The notes below the pieces were generated by a model that was not told the origin of the DNA, made no database searches, and was given only the letters and a program-made list of their open reading frames with translations. Shown here one piece after another: positions 34,914 to 43,824 of a DNA stretch of 64,000 nucleotides. The translations under genes were made by a program, and so were the position numbers. The stretch is from Granulosicoccus sp045106195. GTDB lineage: Bacteria; Pseudomonadota; Gammaproteobacteria; Granulosicoccales; Granulosicoccaceae. Position 1 is the first letter of the stretch. Each line of letters opens with the position of its first letter. The stretch is taken from assembly GCA_045106195.1 (NCBI GenBank), contig JBGCEH010000058.1:1-64000 (forward strand). The letters are read 5' to 3'.

Positions 34914-37163
34914 CTACTTGAACAGACTTTTCAGCGCATCCTTGGCCTTGTCTTGTACCTCTTCCTTGAGCTCTTCTGATTTTTCCTTCACCACGGCCTC
35001 AGCTTCAGCCTTCACGGCATCAGCCTTTTTACGCGCCTCGGCTTTCAGGGCTTCAGCTTTCTCATCCGCCAGTGCCTTGGCCTGATTCTTCAGGTTACCC
35101 GTGATGTTGTCTTTCATGCCACTGAGAATTACGCCAGCAAAGTTTGCCGAGAGCTCTTCAAATGTGCCGCGCACCGGGATGCTGAGTTTTACACCCTTCA
35201 GCGCTTCCAGATCAGCGCCACCCTGGCCTTGCGCGGTGCCGGTAATCAGCGTCTCCAGTGTGTAGTCAACGGTTTCACCGGGCAGGTCCACGGTACCGGC
35301 CCCACCCAGACGCAGCAATGGTGAACGCATGTCAAGGTCATTTGAATTCATCACGCCATTGGTAAACGTGCCGCTCACCGCCAATGATGAAAAGTCGGTC
35401 TTCACCACGCCGTCTTCTTCAGCCAATGTCTGACCGGTGATGGCAGCTTTCGCACGCCGAATCTGGTAACCGATATTAATGCCGTTGAGCGAGCCGTCAG
35501 TAAAGGCGGTATTGAACTGTCCGTTCAACGCCGCCTTGATGGCATTGACGCTATTGCCGCCTGTCGTGATGTTTGTGGCAAACTCACCGCCACCACTCAG
35601 GAAGGAGTCTTTCTGCATGAGATCGCCCAGCAGGGGCGCCGCCTGTACGCCCGCTAACGACATGACAACGCCATAGCTCGGCTCGGCTCCCGACACATCA
35701 ACGGACACCGTGGCATCCAGTGCACCTTCATAAAGCGCAGCCTGCATATCCTGCAATGCAAGCTTGCCCCCGCTGGCTTTGACCGGGATAACAATGTTCT
35801 CAGTGGTCAGATTGCTTACGGTGACACTGCCGACACTGAACGTACCGTCAATACTCAACTGCCGCATCATCTCCACAGGCAATTCAATAGGTTCATCCCC
35901 GGTGCTTGCAACCGCGGGTGTTTCAGCTTCCGCATCCGTATCCTGGTCAGCGGGTGTCTCGCTAGCGGGTGGCAGATAACGATCGATATTAATCGCATCT
36001 ACGTTGAAATCAAATCGAACAGGCGGTATCGCGCCTTCAAGCGAGGGCACTCCGGCAGACCCTGAGAATGTCGTGTCATCCAGCGTAATCGTCAGATCAG
36101 TGAGCGCAGCGCTGGACGGCGTCGCCGCAAGCGCCAGCGAAAGATTAGCCTTGCTCAGCACGTTTTCATCTGCGGTGACAGGGGCTTCGATACCCAGTTT
36201 GCTCATCATCTCACGTGGACTGAAATCGTTACTGGCCAGCTGGCCATTGATCATGGGCTCTGTATCGAGATTGGCAACGTTGATCGAACCACCAAGTTCT
36301 ATACCCAAGGCGGCTAACGACAGGGCAGAAATATCGACCTGCTGATCAGCCAGCCTTGCTATGAGATCTGCTCCAAGTGTTGCTGCCAATGCACCACCGG
36401 GCAATGCAGGCCCTTTGGCATCGGTTGTCAGACTAAGGCCCTCTACGCTATAGATTTGAGCGTTGAGATCAACCATGAGTTTGGCGCTCCCCTTCACATC
36501 CGCCTGAATGTCCATGCTGTTACTGATTACCGAGAAATCCACTGTCAGATCAAACGGTTTTTCCAACTCGATCGCACCCGTCAACAAGTTGAAAGAGGAT
36601 AACTTTGCATCGGTACCTGTCGTTGCATCCATCCAGCTGACGTTCGCATCTGTGACTTCAATACCACCCACGGCAAGCGCCGCTATGGTGGCGGTACTGC
36701 CCTCGACTTCTGTTGTCACTTGCTGATCATCGTTGACCTCCTCGGTGGTCGTCGTCGTTGTGCTCTGAATCAGATCATCCCAGTTTGTGCTTCCATCCGC
36801 CGCACGCTGAAGATCGAGCTGCAACCCACTGAGCTCGACCGTACGTACATTGATTTCACGTTTTATAAGGGGTAACAACTCAACCTTTACATCGGCACCC
36901 GAGATGCTGGCGAAGGGCTGATCACCATAACCGTCTGCGTTTGCCAGACTGATTTCGCCAATGGAAATGCCCGCCCATGGAAACACCGACGGACTCAGGT
37001 CTCCGGCAATCGTCAGGTCCCGGCCTGTCTGCTTTTTTACCTGGTTCTGGATGGTTGTCTTGAAATCGTTCCAGTCCACCAGATAAACCAGTGCTGCGAC
37101 ACCGATGCCCACTACCAGCAGTAGCACGACCACAGTGCCGAGTAACCATTTAACGAGTTTCAT
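34914..37163 (-). CDS. AsmA family protein
   Basis: 749 residues. One N-terminal membrane helix (5-28) followed by the conserved AsmA opening (DWNDFKTTIQNQVKKQTGR, then SPSVFPWAGISIGEISLANADG) and a long repeating beta structure in the periplasm; the C-terminal AsmA_2-like part has IGYQIRRAKAAITG near 590. AsmA-like proteins are bridge-like lipid-transfer factors for outer-membrane assembly. The last 65 residues are unusual: a Lys/Glu/Ala-rich helix (KAEALKAEARKKADAVKAEA) predicted to be a single alpha helix or coiled coil. It is upstream of mutY with a 174-bp gap, an order seen in other gammaproteobacteria. Confidence 0.9.
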   Translation of the reverse strand: MKLVKWLLGTVVVLLLVVGIGVAALVYLVDWNDFKTTIQNQVKKQTGRDLTIAGDLSPSVFPWAGISIGEISLANADGYGDQPFASISGADVKVELLPLIKREINVRTVELSGLQLDLQRAADGSTNWDDLIQSTTTTTTEEVNDDQQVTTEVEGSTATIAALAVGGIEVTDANVSWMDATTGTDAKLSSFNLLTGAIELEKPFDLTVDFSVISNSMDIQADVKGSAKLMVDLNAQIYSVEGLSLTTDAKGPALPGGALAATLGADLIARLADQQVDISALSLAALGIELGGSINVANLDTEPMINGQLASNDFSPREMMSKLGIEAPVTADENVLSKANLSLALAATPSSAALTDLTITLDDTTFSGSAGVPSLEGAIPPVRFDFNVDAINIDRYLPPASETPADQDTDAEAETPAVASTGDEPIELPVEMMRQLSIDGTFSVGSVTVSNLTTENIVIPVKASGGKLALQDMQAALYEGALDATVSVDVSGAEPSYGVVMSLAGVQAAPLLGDLMQKDSFLSGGGEFATNITTGGNSVNAIKAALNGQFNTAFTDGSLNGINIGYQIRRAKAAITGQTLAEEDGVVKTDFSSLAVSGTFTNGVMNSNDLDMRSPLLRLGGAGTVDLPGETVDYTLETLITGTAQGQGGADLEALKGVKLSIPVRGTFEELSANFAGVILSGMKDNITGNLKNQAKALADEKAEALKAEARKKADAVKAEAEAVVKEKSEELKEEVQDKAKDALKSLFK

Positions 37164-37497
37164 GCCTACCGCCTCTTAATTTCACTTACTTAGCGCCCAC
37201 GCTACCTGCGAGACTGTCAATTGTCGGAGAAGACACATCTTCCCTCATTACAGCACTATTGTATCTCAGGCAGAGGCAGGCCCTGTATGAACACAGGTAA
37301 CGATTTTAAAAAGGATCATTGTGCTGCGTCAAACATTAGGCGCAAGATGCGGCATCTGCACTCGAATGAGCATTTCCACACATCTCGCCACAACCACCAG
37401 ATGATCGTCCATCGTCATACATCGATGTCGGACGGTACATACCCGGTCCGAACTGGGAAATCGGTAAAAATCGATTTATCGAACCACATCCATTGGA
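37164..37497. other. Intergenic region, 334 bp
   Basis: Between the moaC stop and the asmA-like start, both on the minus strand. I see no credible gene, repeat or hairpin. It should contain the asmA promoter, but no -35/-10 pair is convincing. Confidence 0.4.
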
Positions 37498-37992
37498 CTA
37501 CTTGTCGTAGGCCAGATAATGTCCGGATTTGCCACCACTTTTTTCAAGCAGGCGAATATCGGTGATTCGCATCCCACGGTCAACCGCCTTGCACATGTCA
37601 TAAATAGTCGCAAGCGCCACCTGCAGTCCGATCAGGGCCTCCATCTCTACACCTGTCTGAGAACGCGTCTCGGCACGTACATAACAATGCACCTTGGGCG
37701 ATTGCTCATCGGTCTTGAATTCGACATCAACGCGGGTAAGGCCAATGGGATGACACAGCGGAATGAGATCGCTGGTGCGCTTGGACGCCATGATGCCTGC
37801 AACGCGTGCGATGCCCAGCACATCTCCTTTCTTGTGCGTACCTGCACAAACCATGGAAAACGTCTCAGGCAGCATGCAGATGGAACCCCCAGCAACAGCG
37901 ACACGGTGAGTCACGGCCTTGTCGCCGACGTCCACCATGTGGGCATCCCCGTCGACATTGAAATGTGTCAATCCATCAGTTCTTTGTGACAT
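37498..37992 (-). CDS. moaC: Cyclic pyranopterin monophosphate synthase MoaC
   Basis: 164 residues, the second step of molybdenum cofactor synthesis: it turns the MoaA product into cyclic pyranopterin monophosphate. Signature stretches: KKGDVLGIARVAGIMASKRT near residue 53, LIPLCHPIGLTRVDVEF near 75, the VEMEALIGLQVALATIYDMC helix near 115, and RGMRITDIRLLEKSGGKSG near 138 with the active-site lysines. It is divergent from moaD (65 bp between starts). No moaA or moaB is in the window. Confidence 0.97.
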   Translation of the reverse strand: MSQRTDGLTHFNVDGDAHMVDVGDKAVTHRVAVAGGSICMLPETFSMVCAGTHKKGDVLGIARVAGIMASKRTSDLIPLCHPIGLTRVDVEFKTDEQSPKVHCYVRAETRSQTGVEMEALIGLQVALATIYDMCKAVDRGMRITDIRLLEKSGGKSGHYLAYDK

Positions 37993-38057
37993 TGCTTACT
38001 CGTCGATGCGGTGTATTAGGTATCATCTGCAAAGAATATCGTTAATCGGACAGATTC

Positions 38058-38291
38058 ATGACCATAAAGGTCAAATTTTTTGCCAGCCTTCGCGAGCAAT
38101 TGAAACAAGGCGTTAAAGAGGTCGATGCCGCTGGCATACAGACCATCAGTGACGTATGGGAGCGGGCAACCGACACCCCATTGCTTCCAGATCACGTTTT
38201 GTGTTCAGTCAATCTCGAGCACAGGGAGCCTCATGAGAGCGTCACTGACGGTGATGAAGTCGCCTTCTTCCCTCCTGTTACCGGTGGTTGA
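38058..38291 (+). CDS. moaD: Molybdopterin synthase sulfur carrier subunit MoaD
   Basis: 77 residues, ubiquitin-like fold. It ends in the required Gly-Gly (FFPPVTGG), which is adenylated and thiocarboxylated before sulfur transfer in the MoaD-MoaE complex. FFASLREQLKQG at the start matches the family. The stop codon overlaps the moaE start (TGATG), so the two subunits are translationally coupled. Confidence 0.95.
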   Translation: MTIKVKFFASLREQLKQGVKEVDAAGIQTISDVWERATDTPLLPDHVLCSVNLEHREPHESVTDGDEVAFFPPVTGG

Positions 38292-38725
38292 TGAGTATCC
38301 GGATAGAAGCTGATGGTTTCGACCCTGCCATCGAACTGAAGCGTTTCGAAAACAGCCTGCCAACAGGTAGTTTTGGAGCAACTGCCAGCTTCGTTGGCAC
38401 CATGCGGGACTTCAACGAAGGCAGCTCAGTGTCAACGATGACTCTCGAGCACTACCCCGGCATGACCGAAAAGCAGTTGCAGGAGATCATCGATGATGCC
38501 AAGTCGCGGTGGGATATCATCGACGCACTCATCGTTCACCGGGTTGGCGACATCCTCCCTGGCCAACCCATCGTGCTCACGGCAGTATGCTCCGCGCACC
38601 GTGCCGCTGCATTTGATGCCTGCCGTTTCCTGATGGAAGCTCTGAAAAGCCGCGCTACTTTCTGGAAAAAGGAAACCCTAGCCGGTGGAACCCAACGCTG
38701 GGTAGAAAAGAATACACCCGGATAA
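38291..38725 (+). CDS. moaE: Molybdopterin synthase catalytic subunit MoaE
   Basis: 144 residues. The enzyme adds dithiolene sulfurs to cyclic pyranopterin monophosphate. Conserved parts: GSFGATASFVGTMRDFNEG near residue 26, LEHYPGMTEKQL near 50, VHRVGDILPGQPIVL near 80, HRAAAFDACRFLMEALK near 105, and the active-site lysines in ATFWKKE near 124. ATG 38291 overlaps the moaD stop by one base; an in-frame TTG at 38288 is less likely. Confidence 0.96.
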   Translation: MSIRIEADGFDPAIELKRFENSLPTGSFGATASFVGTMRDFNEGSSVSTMTLEHYPGMTEKQLQEIIDDAKSRWDIIDALIVHRVGDILPGQPIVLTAVCSAHRAAAFDACRFLMEALKSRATFWKKETLAGGTQRWVEKNTPG

Positions 38726-39120
38726 TGCAGTGGGCCTGTGATCGTGCAGGCATTGCTGAGTGTTGGCGGTCGTTATCACTCGTTTGAACAGAGTGCACAG
38801 TCCCGGAAAGTCGATGCAGGTTTTCCTGCCAGCAATGCAAAGTCTGTAATAGAAAAGCAATACAGACTTGCTTACCATCCTGCCTTGTCAATACAGCAAC
38901 AAACGGGGCGTCAAACACGCAGGTCATCTGGCCAAGCGAATACAAATCCAACGTCAATCAAGCCATGGCTGCGTCATGACCAGTTTACATCCTGCTCATA
39001 CACTGCGACATCTGCTTCATTGTCAACAAAAGCAGGGGCAACCCGCCTGCCCCCTACCCGGATTTGCCAGCAAAAGCGTGTTGGTAGAGCGTACAACAGA
39101 ACCCATGGACAAGGCTTGAT
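38726..39120. other. Intergenic region, about 395 bp
   Basis: Between moaE and the serine protease gene, both on the plus strand. Short frames on both strands lack ribosome binding sites and familiar sequence. A small GGGGC/GCCCC inverted repeat occurs near 39040. Nothing else is seen. Confidence 0.4.
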
Positions 39121-39156
39121 ATGCCAGTAGGAATAAACCTGAATGGTCGTCGGAGA

Positions 39157-40200
39157 ATGAACACAGCCCTTAAGTGGCTCGGCACCTTGATACTACTTAC
39201 AACCAGCAGCAGTGTGATAGCAGAAAACGCACCTGCATCACAACCTGCCTCTGTAAACACCAGCGCTCGCATCATTGGCGGATTCGAGACCCACATCGAA
39301 CAGGTGCCAGCTACCGTCGCTCTGCTTAACCGCAGCAGAGTTGAATTTGACGGCGATCTGTTTCAATCCCAGTTCTGTGGTGGAACTGTCATCAGCTCGC
39401 GATGGGTACTCACCGCCGCGCATTGCCTGAAGAACCTCTCCGGAACCATAAAATCGCCTCAGGACGTGCTTGTACTGACAGGTAGCTCAGATCTGGACAA
39501 CCCCGTCAATCAACCTATAGCGGTACTCCGTGTCGTTGTCCATCCCGAGTTTCAACGTGTTCAACAGGGCCGCGACATAGCGCTGCTGCAGTTGGAATAT
39601 GACGCTATGGTTCAACCCATAGCCTTGGATACAAAACCGGTTACTCTTGACGAGAGTGCGTTCATCGCGGGCTGGGGGGCCGTGAATTCAAGCGAGGACG
39701 GGCGCACCCAGAGTTTTCCAAAGCAGCTGCGCGGCGCTTTTGTCAATATGACGCCGGGGGCCTCCTGCGGAACACGTTACCCAGCCTACAATGGATACAC
39801 CGATCAGAGCGTGATCTGTGCAGGTGTTGCAGCTGGCGGTCGGGATTCATGCCAAGGAGATTCCGGTGGTCCACTTTATCGCGTAGGAAGCGACGACGAT
39901 AGCGTATCTGCGATCACAGGCATCACCAGCTGGGGCGTCGGTTGTGGCGTGGCCCGAAAGCCGGGCATCTATACGAATGTATCCACGTACATCGATTGGA
40001 TTCAGGAGAACATGCAGGCCAACACTCCAGGAGATCAGACTGTCCGACCGTTGAATGATGGACAAACCGCTATCACGCAAGCTTCTGCACCATCAAGCTC
40101 ATCACTTGACGGCCAGGGGCGGGTTTTTGCTGGTCTGATGTGGGCAAGCCTGCTGCCACTTTCTGGCTTGCTGGTCTGGCGTAAAAGATGCACCTCATAG
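39157..40200 (+). CDS. Trypsin-like serine protease (S1) with C-terminal membrane tail
   Basis: About 347 residues from ATG 39157 (ATG 39121 possible). A signal peptide ends near IAENA. The mature start is ARIIGGFETHIEQVPATVAL, the classic RIIGG activation site. The triad is LTAAHC, DIALLQL and GDSGGPL. The Asp six residues before the catalytic Ser (RDSCQGDSGG) and the SWG and KPGIYT glycines predict cleavage after Arg/Lys. Past the protease domain there is a Ser/Ala/Thr linker, then GLMWASLLPLSGLLVW and RKR: a C-terminal hydrophobic helix with basic end, similar to GlyGly-CTERM sorting tails of gammaproteobacterial trypsins. The tail may be processed or anchor the enzyme. Confidence 0.92.
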   Translation: MNTALKWLGTLILLTTSSSVIAENAPASQPASVNTSARIIGGFETHIEQVPATVALLNRSRVEFDGDLFQSQFCGGTVISSRWVLTAAHCLKNLSGTIKSPQDVLVLTGSSDLDNPVNQPIAVLRVVVHPEFQRVQQGRDIALLQLEYDAMVQPIALDTKPVTLDESAFIAGWGAVNSSEDGRTQSFPKQLRGAFVNMTPGASCGTRYPAYNGYTDQSVICAGVAAGGRDSCQGDSGGPLYRVGSDDDSVSAITGITSWGVGCGVARKPGIYTNVSTYIDWIQENMQANTPGDQTVRPLNDGQTAITQASAPSSSSLDGQGRVFAGLMWASLLPLSGLLVWRKRCTS

Positions 40201-40340
40201 AGATCAATTGTCTGGCGGAACAGGATCGCAGCGTTTCGCCGAGATCCGGCGATATTCCGGTTAAAATCAGTCAGCTTCTGCAACACGACTGCCCGGTAAC
40301 ACAACCCCATGGCATGACCCGTTTCACCGAAGGGAAAATC

Positions 40341-40856
40341 ATGCATAACGCCCTCATACTATCTGCATTACTCCTGACGTCAGTCTATACAAGCGTTGTG
40401 AACGCCAATACGCCTCCTGTCGCCCTATCTTTACTCGATCTACCTATTGGTGAGCCACGTAACGCCACGCTGTATCTGCTTGAACAACAATGGGGGTCGC
40501 AGGCTGATTGCAAGTTAATGCGAACTGGCATGGGTTATACCCGGCGCGCCTATTTTCTTGAAACCTGCCTTGTCATTAATGAGCATGGGAACACACTTTT
40601 TAATGAGATACCGACAAACGCGATTTACCGTTTTCTGGAGGGCCAGCTGATTCAGGTGTCCTACGAATTCGGCGACATCGAAAGGCCTGACACATTCAGA
40701 CGCTGCACACAGCAGAATGCCAAAGCGCTGGATGCAAAAACACGTGATGTCAGCGGCCTGCGTTGGCAAGGCGTTAGCATTACTGAAGATTTTCAGGTTA
40801 GCGTATCCGATATTGAAATGGTTAGTCAGGTACACGCATTGCGCAAAACGCAATAG
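40341..40856 (+). CDS. Hypothetical exported protein
   Basis: 171 residues from ATG 40341, which has AAGGGA upstream; the open frame goes back to 40188 but overlaps the protease gene and has no signal there. A clear Sec signal peptide (residues 1-22, ending VVNANT) precedes a 150-residue mature domain with four cysteines, enough for two disulphides, and mixed alpha/beta pattern. I do not recognise the family. It follows the serine protease gene on the same strand by 140 bp. Confidence 0.65.
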   Translation: MHNALILSALLLTSVYTSVVNANTPPVALSLLDLPIGEPRNATLYLLEQQWGSQADCKLMRTGMGYTRRAYFLETCLVINEHGNTLFNEIPTNAIYRFLEGQLIQVSYEFGDIERPDTFRRCTQQNAKALDAKTRDVSGLRWQGVSITEDFQVSVSDIEMVSQVHALRKTQ

Positions 40857-41153
40857 CAATAGATGAATACCCAGCAGTGTTCTGTTAACTCAATTCTGGC
40901 ACCGCACGACGCGCCGGTTACGAGCTCTTGCGCTCACCGGTAGGTCAGAAAATTGAATTTCCCGAACCCTGGCGCAGAAAATTTCTGCGGAACTACCGCA
41001 TGAGCGCGCAACGTAACATCTAAAGTCTCAGCTATGGATTGACAGGTCGCTAGAACATCACGCAAGCGGTTTGTTACAAGTGATCTACCCATGGAAGGGT
41101 TACTTTTCGATCACATGTTGTCCTTCTGCATCAAGGTTACTACTCGGACTTTC

Positions 41154-43802
41154 ATGAAAAATCTACGTCTGAAATACAAGTTCATCGTCATCATACTGCT
41201 CGCCGCCTTGCCAGCCGTCATTGCCACGTACCTGTTGGCAAAAAAATCTTCTGAATCTGTGGAATTTGCCGCAAAGGAAATCACGGGCAGCGAATACATT
41301 CACCCGTTAAGAGACCTGCACGCCCTGATTGAAGAACACCGAATAGCCTACTCAAGCTCTATGGTGGACAACAGCGCGCAAACCAAAGACGTTCGCAACA
41401 AACTTTTAGACAGTATCGGAATCATGAACGCGGCGCATGGTGAACTCAATACCGTTCTCCAACTGGGCAGCCTCTGGGAGGAGACAAGAGAGAGTATCGA
41501 GACGCTACTGAACAGCGAGACTGACCTGAATTTCGACGAAGCAACCCTGTTGCATGACAAGACCATTGATGCGATTTCAGCGCTAATATTACAAGTGGGT
41601 GACAACTCGAACCTTATTCTGGATCCAGATCTGGATAGCTATTATTTGATGGATGTCGTCGTTCTGAAGATGTTGCCTGCCATCACGGCACTCAATCAAT
41701 ATAAGGTAGAGTTCACAGAGAAGAACGGGTTCATGTACCAACTTGATCATCTCTATACCCTTGAGAAAATCGGTACAGCCGCCGCCAGTGCCGTTAGTAC
41801 AATCGATATCGCGCTCAGCCACAATACAGAATCTGCACAATTACTTGATGGTATTAAAATAGAGTTTCAGGAAGACTATACCATCGCCCTGGCATCACTA
41901 GAAAAAGTGAGAGTCAATTCAACACCAGAGCTGATGAAAAAGGCCTTTTCAGATACCGACATTTCCGTCAGAAAAGGCTATGAACTGTATGACGCTGTTA
42001 ACGCCGAGCTAAGACGACTGCTCCAGCAACGAATAGACGCTGATGTATCGGAGCGCAATCTGATGCTGGCGTTTGTTCTTGCCAGCATTTGCATCGCCAT
42101 GTTGTTTACCTACATTGTCAGTCGCAGCATCAGCATGACCATCATTCGGGCCAAGACTCTGGCAGAGGCAATCGCCGATGATCAACTGGACAACACCATA
42201 GAGACGGACGGGCGCGACGAGCCATCGCAGCTCATGAGCGCCCTTGCACTCATGCAGGAAAAACTGAATGTCCGTATCAGCGAAGAGCGACAACAATCCA
42301 TTGATAACGGCCGTATTAAACAGGCACTCGAATGTGTATCAAGCCCGGTGCTGGTCGCCGATGTTGACAAGACTATCAATTACATCAATATATCTGCAAA
42401 TCATTTCTTTGAGCAATTCGAGAGTGTCTTGTCCGTTGATATACAGGGCTTCTCGCACCATGACATTCTTGGGCAGCCTATGGATTTTCTGTGCAAAGGA
42501 CAGATAATGTCCAACACAGACAATCTTGACGGCGCGGCAACCGAGCTTGACTGGATGGTGGGAGGCCGTCATTTGAGGTTCATTTCCAGTACGGTATACG
42601 ACGATGCACACGAGGCAATCGGTACAGTCATCGAGATTCGGGATCGCACAGACGAAGTCACTGTAGAGCTGGCCGTTGGCAAGGATGTCATGGGACTGGT
42701 TGAAGATGCCCTGAAAGGTAACTTGTCAGGCAGTATCGATGCCAGCGGAAAACCAGACTTTCTGGTGCCGGTATACAACGGCATTAATGACATGGTTGGC
42801 GTTTGCAACTCAGTCATCTCGAGCGCGGGCGACGTATTCAAGCGTCTGGCCAACGGTGATCTAAGTCACACCTGGCGCAAACACAGAACATTGGTGCTCA
42901 GTGGCGACTTCCTTCAGTTACACGACGATGCTAACGCAACCGTTACCCAACTCTCCGAAATGATCTCGAGGCTGAAAGATGATGCTGGTGTTGTCAATTC
43001 AAGCGCGAGCAGTGTCATCAAGGTCAATACCAAGCTGGAAGACAATGCCTTGTCAGCGTCCCAACAGGCCAACAGCGTATCCACAGCCGTTCATTCAATT
43101 TCCGGCAACGTAGACTCTATCGCAGGTGCTGCCGAACAGATGAACGCCAACATCAAGGAGATCGTCAAGAACACACAACGGTCGACAACCGTTGCCGGAC
43201 AGGCAGCAGAGCTAACCCGTGCCGCAGACGAAAGCGTCTCGCAGCTCGCCTCCTCCAGCCAGGATATCGGTGCGATGGTCAAGGTCATCAACTCGATTGC
43301 AGAGCAAACCAATCTGCTCGCCTTGAATGCCACCATAGAGGCAGCACGTGCAGGCGACGCAGGTAAGGGCTTTGCTGTTGTTGCCAATGAAGTCAAAGAG
43401 CTTGCAAAGGAGACAGCCAAGGCAACCGAAGACATCAGCGTAAAAATTCGCGCTATTCAGAATGAAAGTAACGGCGCCGCTGAAGGCATTCGCGAAATCG
43501 ATACCATTGTCCAGCAGATAAACGAGCTTCAGAAAAATACCGCCTCGGCCATGGAACAGCAAAGCTCGACGACTCAGGAAATCAGCCGCTCGATAAACCA
43601 CGTTGCCACTGGCACCTCGGGGATTTCACTGGAAATAAATGAACTGGTGCAAGGTACTGTCGACACAACGCAAGCTGTACACGAAGCTAAAGATGAAGTA
43701 CTACAACTGAACCAGGTGGCGGGTAATCTACAGACAATGGTGGATAGCTTTACGCTGGATACCAAAGCCAAAAACACAACTTCACCGCGTAAAGCGGCTT
43801 GA
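41154..43802 (+). CDS. Methyl-accepting chemotaxis protein with internal PAS-like domain
   Basis: About 882 residues from ATG 41154; an upstream ATG at 41091 would add 21 residues before the membrane helix. First helix 10-28, a long helical periplasmic ligand domain (30-300), second helix 302-325, HAMP (326-375), a PAS-like domain (385-500; EATGTVIEIRDRTDEV-type ending at HEAIGTVIEIRDRTDEV), a second HAMP-like helical part (510-600), and the cytoplasmic signalling domain (620-870) with the hairpin tip SIAEQTNLLALNATIEAARA near 712-735 that binds CheA and CheW. No CheB/CheR-docking pentapeptide is seen at the end (SPRKAA). No che genes are nearby. Ligand unknown. Confidence 0.9.
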   Translation: MKNLRLKYKFIVIILLAALPAVIATYLLAKKSSESVEFAAKEITGSEYIHPLRDLHALIEEHRIAYSSSMVDNSAQTKDVRNKLLDSIGIMNAAHGELNTVLQLGSLWEETRESIETLLNSETDLNFDEATLLHDKTIDAISALILQVGDNSNLILDPDLDSYYLMDVVVLKMLPAITALNQYKVEFTEKNGFMYQLDHLYTLEKIGTAAASAVSTIDIALSHNTESAQLLDGIKIEFQEDYTIALASLEKVRVNSTPELMKKAFSDTDISVRKGYELYDAVNAELRRLLQQRIDADVSERNLMLAFVLASICIAMLFTYIVSRSISMTIIRAKTLAEAIADDQLDNTIETDGRDEPSQLMSALALMQEKLNVRISEERQQSIDNGRIKQALECVSSPVLVADVDKTINYINISANHFFEQFESVLSVDIQGFSHHDILGQPMDFLCKGQIMSNTDNLDGAATELDWMVGGRHLRFISSTVYDDAHEAIGTVIEIRDRTDEVTVELAVGKDVMGLVEDALKGNLSGSIDASGKPDFLVPVYNGINDMVGVCNSVISSAGDVFKRLANGDLSHTWRKHRTLVLSGDFLQLHDDANATVTQLSEMISRLKDDAGVVNSSASSVIKVNTKLEDNALSASQQANSVSTAVHSISGNVDSIAGAAEQMNANIKEIVKNTQRSTTVAGQAAELTRAADESVSQLASSSQDIGAMVKVINSIAEQTNLLALNATIEAARAGDAGKGFAVVANEVKELAKETAKATEDISVKIRAIQNESNGAAEGIREIDTIVQQINELQKNTASAMEQQSSTTQEISRSINHVATGTSGISLEINELVQGTVDTTQAVHEAKDEVLQLNQVAGNLQTMVDSFTLDTKAKNTTSPRKAA

Positions 43803-43824
43803 GGTAGCGCAAAGCATATACAGT

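Noticed and set aside
39121..39156. Earlier ATG for the serine protease
   Set aside because: It would put a polar stretch with three arginines before the signal peptide; the ATG at 39157 gives a normal signal, although its upstream GGAG is too close, so some doubt remains.
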